From positions 3,707,475 to 3,771,474 of the forward strand of contig NC_088775.1 of NCBI RefSeq assembly GCF_954871325.1: a DNA stretch of 64,000 bases, written 5' to 3'. Source of the stretch: Gordionus sp. m RMFG-2023 (taxonomy: Eukaryota > Nematomorpha > Gordioida > Chordodea > Parachordodidae). A model generated the notes under the pieces. It was not told the DNA's origin and did not search any database. It saw only the letters and a list, made by a program, of their open reading frames with translations. This document shows, piece after piece, positions 23,470-34,810 of this stretch (position 1 is the stretch's first letter; each line of letters opens with the position of its first letter). Both the position numbers and the translations under genes were made by a program.

Positions 23470-24180
23470 CTTTCATTCACGGTCAGCGGGAATTCGCGGC
23501 GGTTTATATAATATACGCTTGTATTTTTTTTTGTATTCCAAGCATAGAATATGTCGGATAACTTTCAATGGGGCTGTTACCCTAGTTTAATATGCTCATT
23601 TTTTGTATATTTTAGTCACGAATTCGCGTTAGTCCTGAACGCAGTGGCGCGGAAAATATAATGATTTTTTTTTAAAGTTGGAAAATAAATAGCGCAATCA
23701 GTTGTTGAGCACGTTAAAGGTCTTCTTTTTTTTTAAAAAAAATAAAAAATTTGAGAATCTTTATTTCACTATGTAAACATACCTTTGAAATCTGATGGCT
23801 CTATTTCCGGTTTCTATAATTTTGATTGGCGGGTTCTGGGTCCTGGTAAAGGTTTCCTTAAATTTGGGCGCAGTTCCAAGGATTCATAATGATTCCAGGC
23901 TTTGTTTTAAAAGATAAATAATGGCAAATATTCCCTCGGAATCCCTCAGCATTTTAAAACCGTATGATATTAAATTATTTGCACCCTTGTTAAAACCGGC
24001 TCCGAAACTTGTATTTGGGATCTTTCAAAACGGGCGGTTTCGGTTTTGTTTTCTTTAAAATTTAAAAGATGGCTCCAGATTCTAGTTCCCTTTCCAAATT
24101 TCGGTTCCTGTTCTTAGATTTGTCCTGGTTGTTCCGATAGTTCTAACTTCTGTTTCCGGTTTCAAATAGTTGATATTTTT
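23470..24180. repeat. Dispersed GCGC / TTTCCGGTT repeat, copy 2
   Basis: Shares TCAGTTGTTGAGCACG and GGTTCC/TTCCGGTTTC-rich DNA with 16130-16800. Not coding. Confidence 0.4.
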
Positions 24181-24341
24181 TTTATTCTAAACGTTTAAAT
24201 AAATTTATAAAAAAAATTTAAAATAATTAATAAAAGGGGAGAAAGAACATTTTCTTTATGAAAATAATATTTTCTAAAAATATTGAAATAAATACAAAAA
24301 TACAAATACAAAAAAAATGCATTACTTTTAAATATTTCACA

Positions 24342-24455
24342 TTACTGCCCAACGCTGGCTGCAGAAGTCCCTAAGTCCATAGTCACATGATCGTAAATAT
24401 GGTTTTCCATCAGCACCCTCTTTAATTTATTCATATATCTCTCTAAATTTTTACG
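24342..24455 (-). CDS. Possible 3'-terminal exon of an unrecognised gene
   Basis: On the minus strand an in-frame stretch ends with the stop at 24344-24342 and reads ERYMNKLKRVLMENHIYDHV followed by TMDLGTSAASVGQ. Composition is mixed and protein-like, unlike the Phe/Ile/Lys-rich chance frames around it. Upstream it runs into a T14 tract (on the plus strand) and an in-frame stop about 18 bases before the fragment, so it would have to be joined by splicing; ATTTAG or ATTAAAG could be acceptors. I do not recognise the protein and see no other exon. Confidence 0.3.
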   Translation of the reverse strand, partial: RKNLERYMNKLKRVLMENHIYDHVTMDLGTSAASVGQ

Positions 24456-24959
24456 TTTTTTTTTTTTTTCAATTTAAGCTCAAAGAATTTTTTTCGAAAT
24501 TAATCGAGTCTTATTCATATTAAATATTATCTTTCAAATATATACATGTTGTAGAATTAGATTAGGCAAATTTCGTGGATACATGCATGGCTAGTTATAA
24601 AATACGATCTCGTGAACTGACAAAGCACCTCCTCTGAGATCCCATCTCACCCGATCCCTGCAAAATATTTTACGCATTCGAATTATTATTGGTTAGGTTA
24701 ATAATATTTATAGGCCCATTTAGCATTTAATTGGCCAAGATCCATATTCATCCATTTATTAAATGATAACCCAACAGCAAGAACATACATACCCGTCCCG
24801 CCCCCACCACCCCATTATCATTAAATTACTGTAGAGGACCCTAAAAATGTATTAGAACTTTTGATTGGCACGAGGATTGAGAAGCTTAAAAACTAGCAAA
24901 TATTTAAATTAATAATATTGAAATCAAATTTTTTTTTAAAAATTTCACATTCTTTAAGC

Positions 24960-25575
24960 TTGAAAGGCATATCCGAGGTTAAAATATTTTATTATATATT
25001 ATATATTATAATTATATATAATAATTTAAAAGACCCTACAAATAAGATTTAATACTATATAATAATTCATAAAATTAAACAAAAAATTTCGGCACATTTT
25101 AAACATCAAAACATCAATTACTATATAATTAATTAAGCTCATATTTCGATACATATATTTGATTTAACATGAAGATATTTATAAACAAATATATTATGTA
25201 TATTTATATTGAATGAAATTGATCCAAATTTCGGAAGGCCAGCTGTAAAATTGTTTTCTTTTTCCCGTATAAAGCATTTAAAGTTTCGATCATGAGGGTA
25301 TTTTATCAGCTGTGTGATTTATCACTTCCTAAATTTCAGCCATTTTAATAACATTCCGATTAGGATTTATTAGCATAGAAAGCTAAGGTGCTTGATAATA
25401 TTAAGGATTCCTGTATATTGCATGTTATATTTGCTAAAATGAAGGGCAAAGTGTTCGTGGATTCTACCTGCTATCCTATTTCGTTTTGCTTAATTTAGAA
25501 TTTTTTAAATAGTCGGGAATATTTATTTTTAATATCAAGTTTAGCATCGCGGGATTAATCAATATTATTAAATGG
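24960..25575 (-). pseudogene. Relic of the receptor family: C-terminus and 3' flank (copy B)
   Basis: 25440-25575 aligns with the 3' end of the copy at 33252 on the same strand (shared ATCCTATTTCGTTTTG, TTTTTAATATCAAG, CGCGGGATTAAT), corresponding to helix 8 and the tail with indels and stops. 24960-25440 matches the 3' flank of that copy (AGGTTAAAATATTTTATT ... CAGCCATTTTAATAA). It stops abruptly at about 25575, right before the duplicated block that contains copy C. Confidence 0.7.
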
Positions 25576-25589
25576 TAGCCATATTTATA

Positions 25590-28385
25590 CGGTTAGATGC
25601 CTCTGATGGGACCTTATAAGATTCACCCTCAAAATATGCAAAATATTATATATTTTTACTCGATTTAGATAGATAGAAAAATCGAATTAAATTTCCCTTT
25701 ATTTAAAAACCGCTAATATTTTTGTTATAAAAAAAAGGAAATTAATTTTTTATAATCAATTCATTTCAGGATTTACCATAATTATTTAAATAAAAAAATT
25801 AAACACCCTTAACAATATAAATTTTAATTATTATCGACACTTTAAATTTTTTTCTTCTAAAATTAGAGAAATAAATTCTTTAAATATAAATAAATATGTT
25901 AGAATACACAATGAATTACACATTTACCGCTTTTAACGACAGTAATTTTTCTGATAATTTCACAGAACTTGTCCTTGATCATAAAGTTTTGTCATCCCGT
26001 TACATTTTCTCTATCTTTATATGCGTGATAGCGGCGCTTGGAGGTTTGGGAAACGGTCTGGTTATTTATGGTTTATTACCCGGAACTAAAAACTCGTTTA
26101 CAACAACACTGAAGACACTATACGATGTGCACAGTAGATATTACCTGATCTTGATCTCTGTCGTAAATATAATAGTATGCATCAACGCGACTTTTAGGGC
26201 TTACTGGATTTTAAAGTATCCTATCATGTGCTATAACAGTGAAATGGGATTAATAGGAGCAGTGTTGGCTTTCAAGGTAAGGCAATTTATCATATGTATC
26301 ACATTCTTTTTGTCCCATTGGTTCATGGCCATCATGTCGTTGAGAGCCTTTATTGCGATTAAATACCCCATTTTTTACAGGATCAGATTTATGAGTAAAA
26401 AATCAACTTTAGATGGCGGTATAATATTAGCCTTGATGATGGTATGCTTTGTTATTTCTTTTCCATTTCTTTTGGACAAGAGTATTCACGATGTCAAAGA
26501 TGATGAACATATTTTGAAAAGCAAATACTATATTAAGGAAAACGAAAAATTAAAATCATTTTTTAACGTGTATTATAAGGTAGAAATGGTCATCTCTATC
26601 ATGGTACCATGCACAATCATAATGATCCTAAATTTGATGACTTGGTTATTGATGTACAAAAAAGATAAATCTAATATACTTAATCGTAATAGTCCTCATA
26701 ATAATAGTAAGTCTTCGAATATAGTGCTGTATAAATTGAAAATACCGCCTAATAATTGTCAAAATGTCTCGAGTGCTACCTCGTCGGGTATCGTTCCGGT
26801 TAAAAGAAGTGAGGCATCAAAGGTCCGGTATTTTGCCGTTATCGCCGGCATATTAACTACGATCACGTTTCTCTTTTCAATGCCGATCATCGTATTTACA
26901 TTCCTCAAAAATGAACATGGAGTTTTTGATATTAACTGCTTTTCCCTTCCCTATATGCTGGCATACGTATTTTTCATTCTTAAGTATTTCATTTATCCGT
27001 ACCTAATAATATTAGTCAATCCCGCGCTGCGAAATTTGATATTAAAAGAGAGTGTTCCCCACTATCTAAGATTCCTAAATTTAATAAAACGAAATAGGAT
27101 AGAGGTAGAATCCGTAAACACCTTGCCTGCTTAAATTTTATCGATTTTAGCAAAAAATGACACATAAATTAGAGGAATCCATAGTATTATCAATGCACCT
27201 TAGCCATTCTACGCTCATATACCACAATTAGAATTATATTTAAAACAGCTGAAATTTATATGTTAAAGCACTCAGTTGATATAGAAGGAAGTGATAACTG
27301 AAACTTTAATTTGCTTTAAAACAGGGAAATATTTAATAATTTTAACAGCTGGCTTTCCAAATTTTAGTTCCCCTTAATTTAATTTTAAAATGAAAATTGT
27401 TTTAAATCGACCCAAAATGTATATTATTTTTGTGTGTAGAGTGTCTTTTATGTTAAATTATAAAATGTGTCGAAATTTGTGTTTTAGTATATAAATTATA
27501 TAGTATTTAATCTTAGTTATTAGCTGTTTAGAAATATTATATATATTATATATATTTTAGATAAATAAAATATTTTAACCTCTTAAACGTTTACATTTAT
27601 ACTTAAGCTAGTTTTTAGGTTTATCATGACTCGAAGGAATCAAAGGTGTTAATACATATATGGACCCCCTTTCCTTTGGTAGTAATTTAATGATAAAGAT
27701 TGTGAATTTGGAATATCTAAAATGATATTTAAAAAATTTTATTATATACCATATTTGGTTAATTAATTTATTAAATTTAAACATTTTTTAAGCATTTTGA
27801 AATGATACGCCTCATTTTACTATTTGAAAAGGATTTATAAAGAAGATTTGGCAGATACAATTTTCTCCCGTAATTCATTTAATCTTATTATATATTTGTA
27901 ACTCAGTCAGGACTAAGAAGAAACCGTAACTGTGGTTAAAAATTAAAAATTAATCAAAAATAAATTGAAATCAATGATGCTTGGAAGCCCAAACATTATT
28001 CCATAAATTAATATCAAATCACTTTCTATAATATTTTACTCTTCGATCATCGATTATTTTATGCGAAAAAATTATGTTAAGCAGGCACCTATCGCGTGGA
28101 AGGCGAAGAGGGTGGGAGGTGATATAAATTGTATAGATAAGAATGAAGTATAGATAGTAGAAGAAGGTCAATTCTTTGCTAATTTTAATAGGGGTAAGGT
28201 AGGAAGATAATATCATCATTGGCTTAGGGGGTTTATAAGTTCCTGCATTGAATGGCCATATATCTTGTGTGAATCTAGTATTTAAAAAGAATGAATAGAT
28301 AAATAACTAGGGATAATTATCTTGCATCTTTTATTCTTATCAAAAGGATCTCGTACCCTAGATACAAATTATTTAAACTGTGCTG
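25590..28385. repeat. Left arm of a large inverted duplication
   Basis: The whole segment, including about 300 bp 5' of copy C, the gene and about 1.2 kb of 3' flank, reappears inverted at 31935-34810. Anchors: CGAATTAAATTTCCCTTTAT upstream of the gene; TTTTAACAGCTGGCTTTCCA and ATGCTTGGAAGCCCAAACAT downstream. Indels, poly-G and small changes separate the arms. Confidence 0.85.
25896..27134 (+). CDS. Rhodopsin-like (class A) seven-transmembrane receptor, copy C
   Basis: Single-exon, 412 residues. The N-terminus carries four N-glycosylation sequons (NYT, NDS, NFS, NFT, residues 7-23). Predicted helices: TM1 36-61 with GN (52-53), TM2 82-106, TM3 115-147, TM4 173-193, TM5 228-254, TM6 312-337, TM7 351-374, then helix 8 with NPALRN (375-380). 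Class A signatures are modified: SLRAFIAIKYP (148-158) in place of DRY, N91 where TM2 normally has Asp, FSMP in TM6 in place of CWxP, and IYPYLI in place of NPxxY. C112 is at the usual TM3 start but the second extracellular loop has no cysteine. ICL3 is long and Ser/Asn-rich. ATG 25896 or the internal ATG 25911 may start it. Ligand unknown; plausibly a plasma-membrane peptide or chemosensory receptor. Confidence 0.9.
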   Translation: MLEYTMNYTFTAFNDSNFSDNFTELVLDHKVLSSRYIFSIFICVIAALGGLGNGLVIYGLLPGTKNSFTTTLKTLYDVHSRYYLILISVVNIIVCINATFRAYWILKYPIMCYNSEMGLIGAVLAFKVRQFIICITFFLSHWFMAIMSLRAFIAIKYPIFYRIRFMSKKSTLDGGIILALMMVCFVISFPFLLDKSIHDVKDDEHILKSKYYIKENEKLKSFFNVYYKVEMVISIMVPCTIIMILNLMTWLLMYKKDKSNILNRNSPHNNSKSSNIVLYKLKIPPNNCQNVSSATSSGIVPVKRSEASKVRYFAVIAGILTTITFLFSMPIIVFTFLKNEHGVFDINCFSLPYMLAYVFFILKYFIYPYLIILVNPALRNLILKESVPHYLRFLNLIKRNRIEVESVNTLPA

Positions 28386-29280
28386 TGTTTCAATTAATTT
28401 TATTTCAAAAAAAATACAAATACTTTAATAATACATTTAAAATAACGAATATAACATTTCCTTAAAGCTTAATATGGATGTTAATTTAACATTTAAATGA
28501 AATATTTAACCCGAGTTTAGATATTTTAAGATAGGTTAATGATATATGACGCGGAACTTTAAATATCAATTTGCTAAACTCTGTCGGCAATATTATTGCC
28601 AATTCATCTATTTTTGCCAGGATCCTTATGAAATTTTAAAAAAATAACCTCTGAAATTTTTTATAGGTATACATTTAATTTAATATATACTGAAAAAATA
28701 TTTTCATTAAAATATGATTTCATGAAAGAAGAAAAAAGCAATGATGTACCAATTGATTATGCTATTTTCCAACTGTAAAAATCTTTTGTTCAGCGCTCTT
28801 TCTAATTCATGAAAAATCTTATTTTATTGGGAATTGTTTTCATAGTATGGGCAGATAATATGTCCCCTATAACATAAGAATCAAACAATTTTGTAAAATA
28901 TTATACATATGCCTGAATTCAATGAAGATGGTGAACAAGTTTGATCTCACACATAATAGACCTTTAGCACTACTTAATTTGGTTTGTTCAGATGTGATTT
29001 TCAGATAATATAATCAAAATATTAATCAATAATCAGAAAAAAAAAACTTTATTCAATTTAAATTCACTTGATTGATATCTATTACTTTTCAAATAGCCAG
29101 ATTGTTATACCCAATAGTAGACCCGCATATTATGTTGGATAAATGTTTATGTTCTTAGTGCATAAACTCCATTTTAATACTGGAATGGCCGTTTAAGGGC
29201 AAAGAGTACGAATAGACAAAGATGCCCCTTTTCTAGCTCTGTACCTTCTATTCCTCTTCTAACAATCCCTTACAGCTCTC
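27135..29280. other. 3' flank of receptor copy C and inter-arm DNA
   Basis: 27135-28385 is the duplicated 3' flank (inverted at 31935-33251). 28386-29280 is unique AT-rich DNA without recognised genes. The minus-strand frame 28019-28219 lies in the duplicated part but has no domain and is not kept in the other arm. Confidence 0.5.
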
Positions 29281-29289
29281 TCTTAAATC

Positions 29290-31835
29290 CTGTGACACAA
29301 TTATCTGTTCCATATATATCAACTCATGAACATATTGCAACATCAAACATTATTGAATCTAATATCCCTGATATTCATATCACCAATTCCTTTATTGACC
29401 TATTCCTCGGCCTTCCCAAACCTCGGTTGATTTCCAGAATTCTAAGAGGTACCAGAATGATAGGCTGTAAAAAAATTTCTCTTCTAAGGATGCATCAGCC
29501 TTTCTTTTATTTGGCCCCAAATCTTTCTAAATTCCTGCTGTGAATCGTTATTCATTCACTAGGAATATTAAACTAGCATCTTCTAATATCAATTATGAAC
29601 CCATGAAATCATTACTCACACCTGCAACGAAAAACAAGATGATTTAATATTCAAGGTGAAGCTAATCGGCAATAAAATAAACTACCTGGACATAAATGGT
29701 GCTCCTAGACTAAGCTGCTCTTTTGACATAATTGCTCCAGTGGGCGCGGTATCATAGAATCCCAAAAAATCTGAAGTTATATCTTTGTGAAGCTCTTCCA
29801 CAATTTCACTTCGAAATAAATGTTTAAAAGTCAGATCTTTTTATAAGGACGCGGCCCCTGGATTTGAAGGCATCTAACCTCTATTTCTTCAAGATTTAAC
29901 CACCTATCCTCAATAGTCAAACCTGTTTATTGGATAAAATCACTCATTTATGCAACAAGCAACAATGGTGACGTAAATTTGGCAAGGGCCCTTTTATTTA
30001 GAACCAAACATGTCGTCCTGAGAAAAAATAATAGTGATATCAGGCCTATTGCCGATGGTGCTGTATATAGGAGATTATGTTCCAAGCTTATACCTAGCAG
30101 GATTTTTGCACAAGTTTCTAACATACTTCTTCCTCTTCAATTAGGTGTCGGAAAGAGCTCAGGATGTGAAGTAGCTGCACATATAACTCGTATTCATGTT
30201 CAGAATGCTACAATCGCTCAATATCTTGTTAAAATCGACTTTAATGCTTATAATAGCATTTACAGAAAAGTAATCATTTCATAATTCATAAAACATTTTC
30301 CAGTTTTTACAAACTATATCCTTTCATCCTATGAGAAACCATCCCATTTAGCATTTGGCCCTTATGTTTTATCCTCTTCTGGAGGTATTCAGCAGGGTTA
30401 CCTCCTGGGTTCCACATTATTTTTTCTTAGAATCTGGGATTTGATAACTAAAATAAAAAATGACAGCTCAGTGCCCCTACATTTATAAATACATTTATGA
30501 TGCGATCATCCCCGGTTATTCTGCTGAGGTGGAAAAGGCTGCTAATATTTATAAGGCTTCCTCCGACAGTCTCTGACTTGTAAACCAAAACCGAATATTG
30601 CGAAATCAATACAATTCCATTAAACGTTTTTGGGTTTAAGCATATCCCCTTGAAGTATTTATCCCATTGGTGAGGGTCAGTGAATTCTTTTTTTTACCGA
30701 TTTGGACGATATTTTTGATTAAAACGCATTATTCCCTGTCTCTCGGCTCAAATGCTTTTTAAATTAGGATTTTTATCTCAATATCCTTAAAATTCTTTAC
30801 TCCCTACCATCGGATCCATTATTTTTAAAGAGGGTGCATCTAGTAAGATTCGAAACCAGTATAAGAGTCAGTATTAGTGACTGCTTAAATATATGTTTAC
30901 AGTTATCTTGGTATCAAGCCACACTTCCAACCAAACATGGCGGTTCTTGGTATATGATCCCCAATGTCGATTTTAATATGTGCCTTCATTTCTAGCCACC
31001 TTCAGACTCGTAGATTTATTTACAAATATCTGTTAGTCCACGATCCTTTTATAAATACAGTTACGACGGAGTGGGCAAAATCCGTCACAACCACAACCCT
31101 ATTTTTGATCTCTGTAAAACAGAAGGATTAGGACCTTATACTAGTGAAAAACTCCGTTGACTACCTTATTTCAGGTCTTTAATCTTTGGCTGTACCATAT
31201 AAACTTATCAAAGATCGGGGATATAAATTTTTAGAACATTCTATCTAGCAATCTCAAACTTGAATTGAACAACCACGAACTCACCTATGCTCTATGTAAC
31301 AGGCTTAATATTCCTTTCTCATTACCATATAAATACAGCAAATGTCATACTGATTATGACAATATGGCGCTGCATTGCAATTGTAATCCGTCGATAAACC
31401 TGACACTCGAGGTGCAATCAAATCATATCTCTTGCACTTAGGTCACCTGGTTTTACTACCTCATTGGAGCCTTCTGATCTCTTTTCCGATGGTAGGCCTC
31501 CTAATAGAATCACACGAATTCTATGGTCACTAGGAGAGTTTCTAAAATGGTTTTTCTTGTCTGGACACGAACTCCCCTTCCAATTTTAACAAGGAGACTT
31601 TGAATAGATAGCAAAATTTTAAGATCGCAAAATACAGCGCTGATTCTTCTAATTATATATTCGAACCGATTACTTTCTCCACTTTAGCAACATATGGTGA
31701 TGTCCAAAAAGCGTTTTAAAGACGTTGGCCGCCTAATTAGGAAAATTTCTGGGGAGCCTCATGAAGGCTTTTACTTAAGGCAAAGTATCGTAAAAACCAT
31801 TAGTAAGGCTAATTGTGTTTGTTTTATCAATTAAA
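29290..31835 (+). pseudogene. RLE-type LINE relic: reverse transcriptase to restriction-like endonuclease
   Basis: Reading across frames: LRKNNSDIRPIADGAVYRRL (RT fingers), LLPLQLGVGKSSGCEVAAHI, KIDFNAYNSIYR (motif A, about 30230), SYEKPSHLAFGPYVLSSSGG followed by IQQG (motif B, about 30335-30400), KYIYDAIIPGYSAEVEKA (motif C, about 30487; the first Asp of YxDD is Tyr), CHTDYDNMALHC (zinc-binding remnant, about 31340), then WSLGEF (nuclease region, about 31520) and LIRKISGEPHEGFYLRQSIV (element tail, about 31725-31790). Many stops and frameshifts make it inactive. The domain order and tail match non-LTR elements that nick DNA with a C-terminal restriction-like nuclease. It fills the spacer of the receptor inverted duplication. 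Confidence 0.85.
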
Positions 31836-31934
31836 TCTCTCCTGATGATTTGGGGGGGGGGGTTGAATAAATGTGTATTTAAAGTATTTGTATAAAGGAA
31901 TGTATTATATTATTGTTAGTAATTAAAAAATTAT

Positions 31935-34810
31935 ATATTTTAGTTTAAATAATTTTTATCTTGGATACAATACAAGATCCTTTAGATAAGAATAAAAGAT
32001 ACAAGATATTATTATAAACGCATTTAAGAACTCACTGGCCAAGTGATGGTTATATATCTTTATTTATTTATCGATTCATTCTTTTTAAATATGAGATTCA
32101 CACAAGAAGAATGGTCATTCAATACATGAATTTATAAACCCCCTAATCCAATGATGATATTACCCTTATACCCCTAGTAGAATTAGCAAAGAACTGACCT
32201 TCTTCTACTACCTATACTTCATTCTTATCTATCCAATTTCTATCACCTCCTCACCCCCCCCTCTAAACCTTCCTTGGGATAGAAGTGCCCGCTTAACATC
32301 ATTTTTTCGCATAAAATAATAAAGGATCTAAAAAATAGAATATTAAAAGTGATTTGATTTTAATTTTTAATTTATAGAATAATGTTTGGGCTTCCAAGCA
32401 TTATTGATTTCAATTTATTTTTGATATTTTTTAATTTTTAACCACAGTTACGGTTTCTTCTTAGTCCTGACTGAGTTACAAATATATAATAAGATTAAAT
32501 GAATTACGGGAGAAAATTATATCTGCCAAATCTTCTTTATAAATCCTTTTCAAGTAGTAAAATGTTGCGTATCATTTCAAAATGCTTAAAAATTGTTTAA
32601 AATTTAATAAATTAATTAACCTAATATGGTATATGTAATAGTAATCAGAATAATTATCGTACTATTTTTTAAATAGCATTTTAGATATTCCAAATTCACA
32701 ATCTACTACCAGAGGAAAGGGGGTCCATATATGTATTAACACCTTTGATTCCTTCGAGTCATGATAAACCTAAAAACTAGCTTAAGTATACATGTAAACG
32801 TTTAAGAGGTTAAAATATTTTATTTATCTAAAATATATATAATATATAATAATTCTAAACAGCTAATAACTAAGATTAAATACTATATAATTTATATACT
32901 AAAACACAAATTTCGACACATTTTATAATTTAACATAAAAGACACTCTACACACAAAAATATTATACATTTTGGGTCGATTTAAAACAATTTTCATTTTA
33001 AAATTAAATTAAGGGGAACTAAAATTTGGAAAGCCAGCTGTTAAAATTATTAAATATTTCCTTGTTTTAAAGCAAATTAAAGTTTCAGTCAACACTTCCT
33101 TCTATATCAACTGAGTGCTTTAACATATAAATTTCAGCTGTTTTAAATATAATTCTAATTGTGGTATATGAGCGTAGAATGGCTAAGGTGCATTGATAAT
33201 ACTATGGATTCCTCTAATTTATGTGTCATTTTTTGCTAAAATCGATAAAATTTAAGCAGGCAAGGTGTTTACGGATTCTACCTCTATCCTATTTCGTTTT
33301 GTTAAATTTAGGAATCTTAGATAGTGGGGAACACTCACTTTTAATATCAAATTTCGCAGTGCGGGATTGACTAATATTATTAGGTACGGATAGATGAAAT
33401 ACTTGAGAATGAAAAATACGTATGCCAGCATATAGGGAAGGGAAAAGCAGTTAATATCAAAAATTCCATGTTCATTTTTGAGGAATGTCAATACGATGAT
33501 CGGCATTGAAAAGAGAAAAGTGATCGTAGTTAATATGCCGGCGACAACGGCAAAATACAGGACCTTTGATACCTCACTTCTTTTAACCGGAACGATACCC
33601 GACGAGGTAGCACTCAAGACATTTTGACAATTATTAGGCGGTATTTTCAATTTATCCAATACTATGGTCGAAGACTTACTATTATTACTAGGACTATTAC
33701 GATTCAGTATATTAGATTTATTTTTTTTGTACATCAGGAACCAAGTCACCAAATTTAAGATCATCATGATTATGCAAGGTAACATTATAGAGATGACCAT
33801 TTCTACCCGATAATACACGTTGAAAAAGGGCTTTAATTTTTCGTTTTCCTTAATATAGTATTTGCTTTTCAAAATATGTTCATCATCTTTGACATCGTGA
33901 ATACTCTTGTCCAAAAGAAATGGAAAAGAAATAACAAAGCATACCATCATCAAGGCTAATATTATACCGCCATCTAAAGTTGAGTTTTTATCCATAAATC
34001 TGTTCCTATAAAAAATGGGGTATTTAATCGCGATAAAGGCTCTCAACGACATGATGGCCATGAACCAATGGGACAAAAAGAATGTGATACATATGATAAA
34101 TTGCCTTACTTTGAAAGCCAACACCGCTCCTATTAATCCCATTTCACTGTTATAGCAATTGATGGGATATTTCAAGATCCAGTAAGCCCTAAAGGTTGCG
34201 TTGATACATACGATTATATTTACGACAGAGATCAAGATCAGGTAATATCTACTGTGCACATCGTATAGTGACTTCAGTGTTGTTGTATACGAGTTTTTAG
34301 TTCCGGGTAATAAACCATAAATAACCAGACCGTTTCCCAAACCTCCAAGCGCCGCTATCACGCATATAAAGATAGAGAAAATGTAACGGGATGACAAAAC
34401 TTTATGATCAAGTACAAGTTCTGTGAAATTATCAGAAAAATTACTGTCGTTAAAAGCGGTAAATGTGTAATTCATAGTAAATTCTAACATATTTATTTAT
34501 ATAATAAAACAATTTATAAAATTTTATAATTTAGAAGAAAATTTTAAAGTGTCGATATTAATAAATATTATATTTTTATTAGGGTTTTGATTTGATTTTC
34601 AATATAATTATTATAAATCCTGAAAATGAATTGATTAAAAAAAAATTAATTTCCTTTTTTATAACAAAAATATTAGTGGTTTTTAATAAAGAGAAATTTA
34701 ATTCGATTTCATAATCTATCCAAATCAACATCTCATCAAAAATATATTGAATTATGCATATTTTAAGGGGGGGGGTCTTATAGAGTCGGCGCCATCAGCT
34801 GGCACCTAAT
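31935..34810. repeat. Right arm of the large inverted duplication
   Basis: Reverse complement of 25590-28385 (see that entry), holding receptor copy D. It carries a G9 run (34767-34775) absent from the left arm at the equivalent place. Confidence 0.85.
33252..34490 (-). CDS. Rhodopsin-like (class A) seven-transmembrane receptor, copy D
   Basis: Intact 412-residue intronless frame with the same start context and length as copy C, differing by roughly 26 residues by eye. Changes cluster in TM5 (MLPCIIMMILNLVTWFLMY), the third intracellular loop and ICL2 (YRNRFMDKNS); TM1, TM3, TM4 and TM7 are almost unchanged. It shares the unusual motifs of copy C: SLRAF for DRY, FSMP in TM6, YPYLI at the end of TM7, and no cysteine in the second extracellular loop. 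Tail-to-tail with copy C, about 6 kb apart. Intact frames in both arms suggest selection or a recent duplication. Confidence 0.9.
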   Translation of the reverse strand: MLEFTMNYTFTAFNDSNFSDNFTELVLDHKVLSSRYIFSIFICVIAALGGLGNGLVIYGLLPGTKNSYTTTLKSLYDVHSRYYLILISVVNIIVCINATFRAYWILKYPINCYNSEMGLIGAVLAFKVRQFIICITFFLSHWFMAIMSLRAFIAIKYPIFYRNRFMDKNSTLDGGIILALMMVCFVISFPFLLDKSIHDVKDDEHILKSKYYIKENEKLKPFFNVYYRVEMVISIMLPCIIMMILNLVTWFLMYKKNKSNILNRNSPSNNSKSSTIVLDKLKIPPNNCQNVLSATSSGIVPVKRSEVSKVLYFAVVAGILTTITFLFSMPIIVLTFLKNEHGIFDINCFSLPYMLAYVFFILKYFIYPYLIILVNPALRNLILKVSVPHYLRFLNLTKRNRIEVESVNTLPA

